Positions 11,605-20,558 of a stretch of DNA of 64,000 nt are shown in pieces. The position numbers and the translations under genes were made by a program. The notes below the pieces were generated by a model. It had not been told where the DNA came from, ran no database searches, and saw only the letters and a program-made list of their open reading frames with translations. Every line of letters begins with the position of its first letter. The stretch's first letter is position 1. Source of the DNA: Spirochaetales bacterium. GTDB taxonomy: Bacteria > Spirochaetota > Leptospiria > Leptospirales > Leptonemataceae. Where the stretch lies: the NCBI GenBank assembly GCA_024233935.1, contig JACKOY010000003.1:124001-188000 (forward strand), read 5' to 3'.

Positions 11605-13299
11605 ATGCATGCTCTCCTGTCCCGTAATCGTTTCATCATCCTGACGCTTTCCGGCGCCCTTATCCTGTCGCCGCTCTTTGCCCAGGATGCGCCCGAGTTC
11701 GAGCGCGAGGAAGTAAACAACAGCGCGCCGGTGCAGTTCATCAACCGCACCAACCAACGAGCCAGCGCGGAAATGCGAGCTCAGGACGTCACAGCAGGCC
11801 AGACCCTGGCCGGCCAGGTAGTCGAGACCCGGGAATCAGCCAACAACGACGTCCAGGTGAGACGGCTGTTTGACCCGGCCAACCCCGGGCTCGGAGCGGA
11901 CGTGCTTACGATCGGCCCGCGCGCCAATTTCGGGCACATCAACCGCATCCAGCGTATTTTGACCGGCTACCTCATGAAAGCCTTCGAATACAACGAGGCC
12001 GATGCGACCACGGTAAGTCGTTTTGTTCTCTATTATAACGCGCGCCAGCGCGGCAACATGGAGGCTGTACGCCAGCGCTACTCCGAGGCCGTGGCCGGGG
12101 CGGTGACTCCCGAGCGGGTGGGCATCGACCGATCGTATCGCAACTGGGCCGGAAACACACAGATCCTGCTTCCGTTGCGCAAAAACGTAACCCGGCCCGA
12201 TCAAACCGAACTCAACGATCAGGAAATCGAAAACCAAACCCGCGATGACGCAACTACGACCGAGCAAAACGACCTGAACCGTATTCAGGAAGAACGCACG
12301 CAGGAAACGACCACGCGCATCCAGGAACAGAACGAGCAGATCCAGGACCAACGCCAGAACATTCAAGATCAGCAGCAACAAACCCAGCAACAGCTTGAGG
12401 ACGCCAACCGACGTTTACAGGACGTACAGAACGATCCGAACGCGACCCCGGAACAGGTGGAGCAGGCCCAGAACGAAGTAACGCAGTTGCAGGAGCAACA
12501 GGAGAACCTGCAGCAGCAGGATCAGCAACTGGCCGACCAGCAGACCGAAAACAACCAGAACCTGCAGGAGATTCAGAATCAGCAGGAGAATCAGGATGTG
12601 GCCGCCACCGATACAACGGCCACTACGAATACAGACAACGCGGCCACCGATACGGCTACCGATACAAATGCGACAACAACGACCACCCAGCAGGATGAAG
12701 CCGCCGAAGAACCGGACGTAAGTCAAAACGTGATCCAGAATAAGATTCTGTTTATGCGAGTCGTGCGTTACTTCCAGGGCGGCCACTACAGTAACGAACT
12801 CTGGGCCATTGACTCGAACGCCGATGACGCGCTCTTCCGAAGTCCGTTTACGAACATCTGCAGCCGGGAATTTACGACCATCCAGGACGTGGGAGTTCTC
12901 GTTACCGGATACAGCGGCACAAACCAGGATCACAACCCGAACGATCACCACCTGGTTATGCTTGATCCCGAAACCCTGGCGAAGAAAGCCGAAAGCGCCG
13001 AGGTGGTCTACTGGCGCACTCCCATGGAGTGGCGCGATCAAAAGATCTATGCCTTCGCCGAAGTGGAAGGACAACACTACATCGCCCGCTTCAACCCGGA
13101 TCTGACTCTGGACGTGCGCGGAGATGTGGCTGTGAATCCGAACTCCATGATCACCTTCACGCAGGATAAGATCTATATCACAAGCATGCCCCAATCCCAG
13201 GGCGCACCGACTGCAATTCATGTCTTCAATCGGAGCGACCTCAAACACATTCGCACCATTGACGCCAACGCGCTACAGCGCGCGATGAGCGGCGGCTAA
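11605..13299 (+). CDS. P83/100 family protein with Gln-rich coiled coil
   Basis: This 564-residue exported protein has a signal peptide ending SPLFAQ. An N-terminal domain (about residues 85-185) has the INRIQRILTGYLMKAF ... YYNARQRGN ... NWAGNTQILLPLR pattern of the spirochaetal P83/100 family (Borrelia P83/100 and relatives). Residues 200-345 form a long Gln/Asn-rich coiled coil, followed by a low-complexity Thr/Asp/Asn/Ala linker. The last 180 residues look like a beta-rich domain (LWAIDSNADDALFRSPF onward). The ATG at 11605 follows an AAGGT ribosome binding site. An in-frame extension to 11539 runs through the leader hairpin and is not used here. The biological role of the family is not established. 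Confidence 0.85.
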   Translation: MHALLSRNRFIILTLSGALILSPLFAQDAPEFEREEVNNSAPVQFINRTNQRASAEMRAQDVTAGQTLAGQVVETRESANNDVQVRRLFDPANPGLGADVLTIGPRANFGHINRIQRILTGYLMKAFEYNEADATTVSRFVLYYNARQRGNMEAVRQRYSEAVAGAVTPERVGIDRSYRNWAGNTQILLPLRKNVTRPDQTELNDQEIENQTRDDATTTEQNDLNRIQEERTQETTTRIQEQNEQIQDQRQNIQDQQQQTQQQLEDANRRLQDVQNDPNATPEQVEQAQNEVTQLQEQQENLQQQDQQLADQQTENNQNLQEIQNQQENQDVAATDTTATTNTDNAATDTATDTNATTTTTQQDEAAEEPDVSQNVIQNKILFMRVVRYFQGGHYSNELWAIDSNADDALFRSPFTNICSREFTTIQDVGVLVTGYSGTNQDHNPNDHHLVMLDPETLAKKAESAEVVYWRTPMEWRDQKIYAFAEVEGQHYIARFNPDLTLDVRGDVAVNPNSMITFTQDKIYITSMPQSQGAPTAIHVFNRSDLKHIRTIDANALQRAMSGG

Positions 13300-13311
13300 T
13301 CTGCACGAAAC

Positions 13312-13346
13312 ACCCGGTGGCCCTCAAGGCCGCCGGGTTGTGTTTT
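13312..13346 (+). terminator. Rho-independent terminator after the P83/100 gene
   Basis: An 11-base stem (13312-13322 with 13328-13338, one G-T pair) closes a 5-base CTCAA loop and is followed by TTGTGTTTT. It begins 12 bases after the P83/100 stop codon. Confidence 0.8.
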
Positions 13347-13463
13347 GCAAGTTTCAGGTGCGGGTGCGCCCCCCGCGCAGGGTGTTTCGGAATGCAAATC
13401 CCGTTGCAAATCGTACCGCGATCCAAAACACGGGGCGGTCAGTTTTGACGCGCGGAGCGCAAG

Positions 13464-13883
13464 TTAACTCCCGGCCTTCGAACCCTTCTCGACGATCCAG
13501 TCAAACTGAGCTTTGGTCAGCGGCATGACCGAGAGCCGGGGAACCCGCACAAGCAACGAATCCGCAAAAAGCTTGTTGGCTTTGATCTCTGCCAGAGTGA
13601 CGCCGCGCTTGAGAGCTTTGACCGGCGCCAGATCGACGACACTCCAGTCTTCCCCGGCCGCGGCTTTGGGATCGGGATAGGCGGTCTTTACAACTCTGGC
13701 GATGCCGACGACGGCCTTTTCCTTCTGCGTGTGATAAAACAAGACGCGATCGTTTTGTTTCATTTCCCGCATGAAGTTGCGCGCCCGATAATTCCGAATG
13801 CCGTCCCAGACATCGCGGCCGGCCTTTTTTAAGTCCTCGTACGAATACTCGGACGGCTCCGATTTCGCAAGCCAGTAGTTCAT
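13464..13883 (-). CDS. EVE domain protein
   Basis: The 139-residue product is a single EVE domain, the usual length for stand-alone members. Typical landmarks are the opening MNYWLAKSEPSEYS, the WDGIRNYRARNFMREM helix, the RVLFYHTQKEKAVVGIA strands and the closing PLTKAQFDWI. EVE belongs to the PUA/YTH/ASCH group, which binds modified bases in DNA or RNA; the ligand here is unknown. It starts one base after the mqnC stop codon, so the two are probably co-translated. Whether this reflects a shared function or only shared expression cannot be told. Confidence 0.88.
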   Translation of the reverse strand: MNYWLAKSEPSEYSYEDLKKAGRDVWDGIRNYRARNFMREMKQNDRVLFYHTQKEKAVVGIARVVKTAYPDPKAAAGEDWSVVDLAPVKALKRGVTLAEIKANKLFADSLLVRVPRLSVMPLTKAQFDWIVEKGSKAGS

Positions 13884-13884
13884 T

Positions 13885-14979
13885 TCAGGCGCTGGCGGTA
13901 GCCGGTTCTTCCGCCAGGCGATAGTAGAAGTCGCGTTTGGCGGGGCGAAAGCCGCTGTCGGCGATAAATTCCCGGGCCTTCTGTTCGCTTTTCAATCCGT
14001 AGCTGCGCAGTACGTTTTCTTCGAGAACAATCGACGAGATATCGTCCGCGCCGGCATGCAAAGCCAGGCTGCCAACCCCCTGCCCCAGCACCATCAGCGA
14101 GGTTTCGATATGATCAATGTTGTCCAGGAAGATGCGGCAGATCGCAAGTACCTTTAAGTACTCATGGGCAGGCACGGTGCGCACTTTGAATTTCTTGGTC
14201 TGTTGCTGAAAGGTCCAGGGAATGAACGAAAGAAATCCGCCCGTCCGGTCCTGAAGTGAACGCACCACTTCGAGGTGTTCAATGACTTCGGCCCGCGTCT
14301 CTTCCGATCCGAATACGATATTGGCGCTTCCGGGCAACCCTTCCTCGTGGCAGGTCTCCATGACCCGCACCCATTCGCTCACCGGAGACTTCTTCGGGGA
14401 GAGAATCCGGCGCATGCGATCGGTCAGAATTTCCGCTCCAGCCCCGGGAACGCTGTCCATTCCGGCGGCCTTAAGTTCTCCAAGCACCTCGGCCAGGGGC
14501 ATGCCGGTGGTTTTCTCAAGGCTCAGCAACTCCACGGGCGAGAAAGCCCGAATGTGCACCTGGGAGCCCAGCCGCTCCTTGACCGCCCGGATGATGCCGG
14601 TGTAATAATCCAGACCCAGCTCTTCGAAGACGCCCCCCTGCAAAAACATCTGGTTGGCGCCAATCTCGACCGCTTCGCGCATCTTTTCGACCACCGCGTC
14701 CTGATCGAGTACGTAGCCCCGCTCGGAGCCGTAACTCTCCATAAAACTGCAGAAATGACAATCCACGTTACAGAAGTTCGTGTAATTCACGACCCGGAAC
14801 ATCGTATAGGTTGCGACATCGTCCCCCAAACGCTCCCGGCGCAGATCGCGCGCGACCGAAGCCAGGCGCAGAAAGTCCGCCTCTTCGTAAAGCCGCAGGG
14901 CTTCCGGCGCCGAGATGCGTTCGCCGGCCAGCGCCTTCTCCAGAATGTAGTCCGTGGGCTCCGGGGTCAGTAGGGACAT
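13885..14979 (-). CDS. mqnC: Cyclic dehypoxanthinyl futalosine synthase MqnC
   Basis: This is a 364-residue radical-SAM enzyme with the 4Fe-4S motif CNVDCHFCSF near residue 72. It matches the MqnC/CofH group: YTNFCNVDCHFC, FLQGGVFEELGLDYYTGI, DSVPGAGAEILTDRMR and LSFIPWTFQQ. The last phrase and the SVPGAGAEI segment favour MqnC over MqnE or CofH. MqnC closes the ring of dehypoxanthinyl futalosine in the futalosine route to menaquinone, in the cytoplasm. No other mqn gene lies in the window. It is divergent from the quinone-linked Fe-S oxidoreductase gene, which also points to menaquinone as the quinone used. Confidence 0.9.
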   Translation of the reverse strand: MSLLTPEPTDYILEKALAGERISAPEALRLYEEADFLRLASVARDLRRERLGDDVATYTMFRVVNYTNFCNVDCHFCSFMESYGSERGYVLDQDAVVEKMREAVEIGANQMFLQGGVFEELGLDYYTGIIRAVKERLGSQVHIRAFSPVELLSLEKTTGMPLAEVLGELKAAGMDSVPGAGAEILTDRMRRILSPKKSPVSEWVRVMETCHEEGLPGSANIVFGSEETRAEVIEHLEVVRSLQDRTGGFLSFIPWTFQQQTKKFKVRTVPAHEYLKVLAICRIFLDNIDHIETSLMVLGQGVGSLALHAGADDISSIVLEENVLRSYGLKSEQKAREFIADSGFRPAKRDFYYRLAEEPATASA

Positions 14980-15091
14980 GGGACCAGTATAGGGGCCTCG
15001 TCGCGCCGGTCAGCTTTTTTCTGGACGCCCGATCCGAATCCTGTAGCCTGGCGGCGTACTGAACCTCTGAAAGGGCCAGGGAGCGACCCAC

Positions 15092-17389
15092 ATGCCGGCA
15101 ACATCGGACCTGTTGATCAACGGTTTTCACCTTACCGTATTTGCAATAGCCAACGCCATATTCGTCTTCGCCGTTTACCAGCGTCTGAAGCTGGTCTCAA
15201 AAGGAAAGCCGGCGAACAAACTGGCGGACTGGGGCACACGCATTCGCAGCTTCCTGCTCAACGTTATCTTTCAGCACAAGCTTTTCAAGCATCCGTTGCG
15301 CGGCATGATGCACGCGCTGATCTTTTATGGGTTCATTTCGTATCTGGTGCACACCACGAGCCAAATGATCGCCGGCAACGCCTGGGCGATCTTCAAGATG
15401 GTCGACATCGATCCGTACACTTTCTGGATCACCGACTTTACCTGGCTGGGGTTCTCGTTCAGCGGCGTAACCACCGCCCTCATAATCGCAGGGCTTGTCA
15501 CCGCGATCGGGCTGACTTTCGTTCTGATGCACAACACGCAGCTCGGCAAACGCATCAACTGGCGCACCAACGGCGACCTGCAGTGGTTTTTTCTGATTCT
15601 TTTGCTGCTTGAGTTCGGAACCATCTTCGCGCTGATGATTGGTTCGGGTACTCCGATCTATGAAGGCATTGTGCAGCACTTCTCCCTGCTGGTGCTTCTG
15701 GGTTGCGGTTATTTCGCCTACAGACGCTGGATCCGGCACGCCAAAGGCCTCGATATACCGTCGGCGCAATCGGCGATTGTGCTGGGGCTCATCAGCACGC
15801 TCATGCTTTCCACACTGATCGGTGGCGCCGCCCAGACCATGCTCGATGGAGGCAGTCACGCCATCTGGATCAATCGTATGGTCCTCGCCATTCTCGGGCC
15901 CATGGGCCTGAACGATAGCTTCACCGCCGAAGCCACCCGCAACTTTGCCTGGTGGGTGCACATCGGCACGGTCTATACCTTCATGGTGTTTGTGCCCATG
16001 TCGAAGCACTCGCATCTGTTGTTTGCGCCAATCAACTACCTGTTGGTCCAGGAGCGTCCGGCCGGTCAAATTCGTAACATCGATCTCGAAGCGGAAGACG
16101 CCGTTTGGGGCGCCGGCAACGTCAGCGAGTTGCCCTGGGCCAGCACCCTTGACGGACTTTCCTGCATCGAATGCGGGCGTTGCACTGTGGAGTGCCCGGC
16201 CAACCGCACCGGCAAACCGCTCGATCCCAAAAAGATCATGGTCGACGTGAAGCACAGCATGCTTGCGCATTGGGACAATCTGATGCAGAGCGACGGCAGC
16301 GAGGCGGCCGCGTCTCCGGTCGTCGGCAATCCCTACATCACCGAAGAAGAACTCTGGTCCTGCACCTCCTGCCACGCCTGCGTGGAAGCCTGTCCGGTCG
16401 GCAACAACCAGCTGGATGCGATCTACGAAATGCGCCGCCATCTGGTGCTCACCGAAAGCCGTTTTCCCCAGGAACTGCAATTGGCGTTCCAGAACATGGA
16501 GAACAATTCAAATCCGTGGGGCATCGGGGCACATACCCGGGCCGACTGGTGCGCCGACCTGGGCGTCAAAACCATGGCCGAAGATTCCAGCGTGGACGTT
16601 TTGTACTGGGTCGGCTGCGCGGGCTCATTCGACGACCGCAACAAGCGCATTGCCCGCTCATTCGTAAAGATCATGCAGCAGGCCGGCGTAAAATTTTCCA
16701 TCCTGGGCACAGAAGAAAACTGCACCGGCGATAGCGCGCGGCGGGGCGGCAACGAATATCTGTACCAGACCCTGGCCCAGACCAACATCGAAACGCTAAA
16801 TAATTACAACGTGAAGAAGATCGTTACGGCCTGCCCGCACTGTTTCAACACGCTGAAAAACGAGTACCCGCAGATGGGCGGCAACTACGACGTGCAGCAC
16901 CACTCGGACTTCATAGATGATCTGGTGCGCGACGGCAAAGTGGAAATGGATCCGGCCCAGGTCGACAAGATGAAGGATCGTAGAGCTGTGTTCCACGATT
17001 CCTGCTATCTCGGTCGCTATAACGAAGTGTTCGAGCAACCGCGCGATCTGGTTCGAGCAGCAACCGGCATGGACCTGGCAGAGGCATCCGATCACCATCG
17101 CACTTCGCTGTGTTGCGGCGCCGGCGGAGCCCAGATGTGGATGGAAGAAAAATACGAACGCGTGAACATGAAACGCACCGAGCAGTTGCTCGATACCGGC
17201 GCCGATACGATCGCCACTGCCTGTCCCTTCTGCATCACCATGATCACCGACGGCGTTAAAAGCAAGAGCCTCGAAAGTGATGTCAAGGTGCTGGATGTGG
17301 CCGAAATCGTAGCCGCAAGCATGAAAGGCGGGGACGGCGCGATCGGATCTTCTGGCTTTGCGGTGCAGGGGGCGGGCGCGCACCACTGA
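15092..17389 (+). CDS. Membrane Fe-S oxidoreductase, ETF:menaquinone oxidoreductase (EMO/EtfD)-like
   Basis: The 765-residue protein joins an N-terminal membrane domain (about six helices, residues 10-300, like nitrate-reductase gamma subunit) to a soluble HdrD/GlpC-like part. That part has two 4Fe-4S motifs, CIECGRCTVECP near 357 and CTSCHACVEACP near 424. Two CCG-type cysteine domains follow: GCAGS, NCTGD and CPHC at about 509-585, and SCYLGRYN, CCGAGGAQMW and CPFC at about 640-715. This architecture matches the membrane proteins that pass electrons from electron-transfer flavoprotein to menaquinone in fatty-acid oxidation. ETF genes are not in the window, so the donor is inferred. Its TGA overlaps the proposed CTG start of the MltG-like gene. 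Confidence 0.8.
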   Translation: MPATSDLLINGFHLTVFAIANAIFVFAVYQRLKLVSKGKPANKLADWGTRIRSFLLNVIFQHKLFKHPLRGMMHALIFYGFISYLVHTTSQMIAGNAWAIFKMVDIDPYTFWITDFTWLGFSFSGVTTALIIAGLVTAIGLTFVLMHNTQLGKRINWRTNGDLQWFFLILLLLEFGTIFALMIGSGTPIYEGIVQHFSLLVLLGCGYFAYRRWIRHAKGLDIPSAQSAIVLGLISTLMLSTLIGGAAQTMLDGGSHAIWINRMVLAILGPMGLNDSFTAEATRNFAWWVHIGTVYTFMVFVPMSKHSHLLFAPINYLLVQERPAGQIRNIDLEAEDAVWGAGNVSELPWASTLDGLSCIECGRCTVECPANRTGKPLDPKKIMVDVKHSMLAHWDNLMQSDGSEAAASPVVGNPYITEEELWSCTSCHACVEACPVGNNQLDAIYEMRRHLVLTESRFPQELQLAFQNMENNSNPWGIGAHTRADWCADLGVKTMAEDSSVDVLYWVGCAGSFDDRNKRIARSFVKIMQQAGVKFSILGTEENCTGDSARRGGNEYLYQTLAQTNIETLNNYNVKKIVTACPHCFNTLKNEYPQMGGNYDVQHHSDFIDDLVRDGKVEMDPAQVDKMKDRRAVFHDSCYLGRYNEVFEQPRDLVRAATGMDLAEASDHHRTSLCCGAGGAQMWMEEKYERVNMKRTEQLLDTGADTIATACPFCITMITDGVKSKSLESDVKVLDVAEIVAASMKGGDGAIGSSGFAVQGAGAHH

Positions 17390-18252
17390 GTTCAACGCGA
17401 CTAACACTTTCTGCCCTGCTTCTTATTCGGGCTCTGTCGATCGGCTGCCAGGGCCGGGAAGCAGAGCCCGAGTTGTTTCTGGAAGTCTTTCAGGACGAAC
17501 GCATCAGCAGCTGGTGCGCGCGTCCGGAAATCGCCCCGGTCATCAGTTGTGCGGATCTCGAAAGAATCGCAGCCAACCTGCCCGCCGACGAGTTGTTACC
17601 GGCCCGACCGGGCCTCAGCCGCCTCGAAGGCCAGTTTCGGCCAGGCCGTTATCGGTACAGCGCCGGAGAAGATTCGGCAAGCATTGTGGTGCGCCTGATG
17701 GCAGAAAGTCGGGCCCATCGCGGCTCTGTTTCAGCGCCGACGACTTCTGGACTCACACCGTACGAAGAGTGGATCCTGGCAAGCATCGTTGAAAAAGAGT
17801 CCGTCAATAACCGGGACTATGATCGCGTGGCTTCGGTCTTTCTCAACCGGCTGCGCAATCGACAGACGCTTGGATCCTGCCCCACCGTAGAATACGCGCT
17901 GGGCTTTCACCGACCCTTCCTTCTTTTTCGAGACCTGGAACTGGATTCTCCGTATAATGTCTACAAGCGTCGCGGGCTTCCGCCAACGCCAATCGCGTTT
18001 TTCAGCGACGACGCGCTCGCCGCGGTACGCAACGCGCCTGACACCGATTTGTTATTTTTTGTTTATGATTGGACGCTCTCCGAGCTTACGTTTACGAGCA
18101 GCTACCCGGAACACCGCCGGAACGCAGAGGTAGCCCGGGCCAATTTTGTTGCTATGTACGGCCGCGAGAGCATGTATAGGAAATACGAAGGCCTGTTTTA
18201 TGAATGGCCGCCGCCGGACCCGGTCGCGCCCGATACTGCCCAGGAGAACTGA
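17386..18252 (+). CDS. MltG/YceG-like endolytic transglycosylase lipoprotein, CTG start proposed
   Basis: Residues from about 90 on match MltG: LEGQFRPGRY, the catalytic-Glu helix ILASIVEKES, LGSCPTVEYALG and SPYNVYKRRGLPPTPI. MltG cleaves nascent peptidoglycan strands outside the inner membrane. The only ATG/GTG/TTG start near the front is TTG 17473, which leaves no export signal. Reading back in the same frame to CTG 17386 adds SSTRLTLSALLLIRALSIGC, a normal lipoprotein signal with an LSIGC lipobox. This CTG shares bases with the TGA of the upstream gene (CTGA). The usual LysM-like part is short and divergent. otsAB begins 9 bases downstream. Confidence 0.7.
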   Translation: MSSTRLTLSALLLIRALSIGCQGREAEPELFLEVFQDERISSWCARPEIAPVISCADLERIAANLPADELLPARPGLSRLEGQFRPGRYRYSAGEDSASIVVRLMAESRAHRGSVSAPTTSGLTPYEEWILASIVEKESVNNRDYDRVASVFLNRLRNRQTLGSCPTVEYALGFHRPFLLFRDLELDSPYNVYKRRGLPPTPIAFFSDDALAAVRNAPDTDLLFFVYDWTLSELTFTSSYPEHRRNAEVARANFVAMYGRESMYRKYEGLFYEWPPPDPVAPDTAQEN

Positions 18253-18261
18253 GAACTACTG

Positions 18262-20481
18262 ATGCCAAACAAACGACTCATCGCTGCTTCCAATCGGCTA
18301 CCGGTTACGGTGACCGTGGACGAGGTTGGTTTCAGTTTCAAAACCAGCCCGGGGGGTTTGGTAACAGCCCTTTCGGCTCTCCAGAGCGAGTTTGAACTGG
18401 TATGGATAGGCTGGCCTGGTGAAGTCGATACTTCCGTTGTTGATCCCGACGAAATCCGCACCCAACTGGAACGCGAGTACAACGCAAAGCCGGTCTTTCT
18501 GAGCCGCCGGCAGTTGCAGCGCTACTACTTCGGATTCTCAAACAAGGTGCTGTGGCCGGTCCTGCACTACCTGCCGACCCATATCGATTACGATGAACGC
18601 GACTTCACGGTATACAAAGAAGTAAACCAGGTTTTTGCAGATGAGATCATTGCGGAGCTGGAACGGGGCAATCCGGCCGAGGACATTGTGTGGGTGCACG
18701 ACTACCAGTTGATGCTGGTGCCGGGCATGGTGCGTGAAAGATTTCCGGAAGCGCGCATTGGTTTCTTTTTGCATACACCCTTTCCGTCTTCGGAAGTGTT
18801 TCGCACCCTGCCCTATCGCGAAGATTTGCTCCGGGGCCTTTTGGGCGCGAGCCTGTGCGGATTCCATACGTACAGTTACGTGCGACATTTTCGCAGCGCC
18901 ATCCTGCACATTCTCGGAATTGAGTCCGAACTCAATCATGTCGAACTCGACACCCACCGTCTGTTCATGGGCGCCTTTCCAATCAGCATTGATCTGGACC
19001 GCACCGAAGAGGTGCTCGCCGATAAGGAAATTGAGCAGGACATTCAGGTGGTTCGCAATATCACCCACGGACGTCGTATGATTTTGAGCGTCGACCGATT
19101 GGATTACACCAAAGGCGTGCCCGACCGACTGCGAGCCTACAAGAAGTTTCTGGCGCGCAACCCGCACCTGGCCCGGGACGTGGTACTCGTGCAGATTGCC
19201 GTGCCTTCGCGTACGCAAATTGCGGATTACCAACAGCTCAAAAATAATGTGGAGGGCATCGTAAACGAGATTACCGAGACCTATGAAAATCAGCCTCACG
19301 CGCCGATCCATTATATCTATCGTTCGCTGCCCTTCCGACGCCTGTGTGCCTTCTATCTCGAGGCCGATATCGCGTTGGTTACCCCGTACTTCGACGGCAT
19401 GAACCTGGTCGCAAAGGAGTTCGTCGCTGTAAAGAAGAACAAAGGCGTCTTGATACTTTCCGAACACGCGGGCGCTGCCCACGAGATGGGTGAAGCGCTG
19501 ATCATCAACCCCTGGAATCCGGACCAGATCTCCCAGGCTCTCGAACACGCCCTGAACATGCCCGAGGCCGAACAAACCCGCATGATGAGCGCGATGTACG
19601 CCAAGATCGTACGGAACGATATTCACCACTGGTCGAACGCCTTTCTGCACGAGCTCATGCACCAGGACCCGGGCCACGAGCACGTCCAGGGAAAACCGGA
19701 AGTGCTTTCGACCGCGCGGCGCTCAGAGATCGTTCAGGCTTTCAAAAGCGCTCAGTCGCCGCTGCTCTTGCTCGATTATGACGGAACCCTTGTAGAGATT
19801 ACCAATTTGCCAATGAACGCACGGCCCAATCAGGAGCTGATTGATTTGCTCGGGCAATTGATCGCGCTTCCGAGGGTGCAAACCGGCGTTGTGACCGGCC
19901 GCAGCCGCGAGGATCTCCGCGGCTGGCTCGGCCATCTGGGCCTGGTCTTTTCCTGCGAACACGGGTTGTGGATCAAATGGCCGGAGGAAAGCGACTGGCA
20001 CAAAATGATCACGGAAGATCGCGGGAATACCTGGTACACGAATGTTCGCGACCTCTATGAGCAGTACAACGCGACCACACCAGGCAGCTTTACAGAAGAA
20101 AAAGAGGCTTCGCTCGCCTGGCACTACCGAATGTCTGATCCAACCCACGCCCAGTGGAAGGCGCGCGAACTGATCATGAACCTGAAGACCGTGCTTTCAA
20201 ACGAACCGGTGGAAGTGATATCCGGTAAGTGCGTTGTGGAAGTGCGCATGCAGGGCGTTCATAAAGGCAACATCGTGCGTCGCATCGAAGAACTGGGTCG
20301 GTCATACGACATGATTATCGCCATTGGCGACGACGTAACCGATGAGTATCTGTTCCAGGCGGTTCCCCCCGGCAGCATTACAATCAAAGTCGGCAAAGAC
20401 GTCTCTCATGCCCTGTACCGGGTGGCGGGCGTACCCGAAGTCAGGCGCCTGTTGCGGGAGTTGGTCGCTGCGCGCAAGTAG
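18262..20481 (+). CDS. otsAB: Fused trehalose-6-phosphate synthase/phosphatase (OtsA-OtsB)
   Basis: Residues 1-480 are a GT20 trehalose-6-phosphate synthase: the N-terminal GGL loop (SPGGLVTAL), WVHDYQLMLVP, FFLHTPFPSSEVFR, the RLDYTKGVPDR phosphate-binding segment and FDGMNLVAKEF. Residues 495-735 are an HAD phosphatase with the DYDGTL nucleophile motif and a late GDDVTDE motif. The fused enzyme would make trehalose from UDP-glucose and glucose-6-phosphate in the cytoplasm through trehalose-6-phosphate. Both halves keep their key motifs. It follows the MltG-like gene closely and is followed by a hairpin terminator. Trehalose here probably serves osmotic or desiccation protection. Confidence 0.95.
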   Translation: MPNKRLIAASNRLPVTVTVDEVGFSFKTSPGGLVTALSALQSEFELVWIGWPGEVDTSVVDPDEIRTQLEREYNAKPVFLSRRQLQRYYFGFSNKVLWPVLHYLPTHIDYDERDFTVYKEVNQVFADEIIAELERGNPAEDIVWVHDYQLMLVPGMVRERFPEARIGFFLHTPFPSSEVFRTLPYREDLLRGLLGASLCGFHTYSYVRHFRSAILHILGIESELNHVELDTHRLFMGAFPISIDLDRTEEVLADKEIEQDIQVVRNITHGRRMILSVDRLDYTKGVPDRLRAYKKFLARNPHLARDVVLVQIAVPSRTQIADYQQLKNNVEGIVNEITETYENQPHAPIHYIYRSLPFRRLCAFYLEADIALVTPYFDGMNLVAKEFVAVKKNKGVLILSEHAGAAHEMGEALIINPWNPDQISQALEHALNMPEAEQTRMMSAMYAKIVRNDIHHWSNAFLHELMHQDPGHEHVQGKPEVLSTARRSEIVQAFKSAQSPLLLLDYDGTLVEITNLPMNARPNQELIDLLGQLIALPRVQTGVVTGRSREDLRGWLGHLGLVFSCEHGLWIKWPEESDWHKMITEDRGNTWYTNVRDLYEQYNATTPGSFTEEKEASLAWHYRMSDPTHAQWKARELIMNLKTVLSNEPVEVISGKCVVEVRMQGVHKGNIVRRIEELGRSYDMIIAIGDDVTDEYLFQAVPPGSITIKVGKDVSHALYRVAGVPEVRRLLRELVAARK

Positions 20482-20492
20482 CGGCGAGGACC

Positions 20493-20522
20493 AAAAAGCC
20501 TTTCGATGCCTGCGCTTTTTGT
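20493..20522 (+). terminator. otsAB: Hairpin terminator after otsAB
   Basis: AAAAAGC (20493-20499) pairs with GCTTTTT (20514-20520); the T-run of the 3' arm doubles as the poly-U tract. The loop of 14 bases is long, so strength is uncertain. Confidence 0.5.
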
Positions 20523-20558
20523 TGCCTTCTACAAGACCTGGCGCATGGTCAACCCGCC

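Noticed and set aside
15197..16480. 427-codon frame on the minus strand.
   Set aside because: It is antisense to the Fe-S oxidoreductase, has no motif and reflects high GC at third positions.
18538..19683. 381-codon frame on the minus strand.
   Set aside because: Antisense shadow of otsAB without start signals or family similarity.
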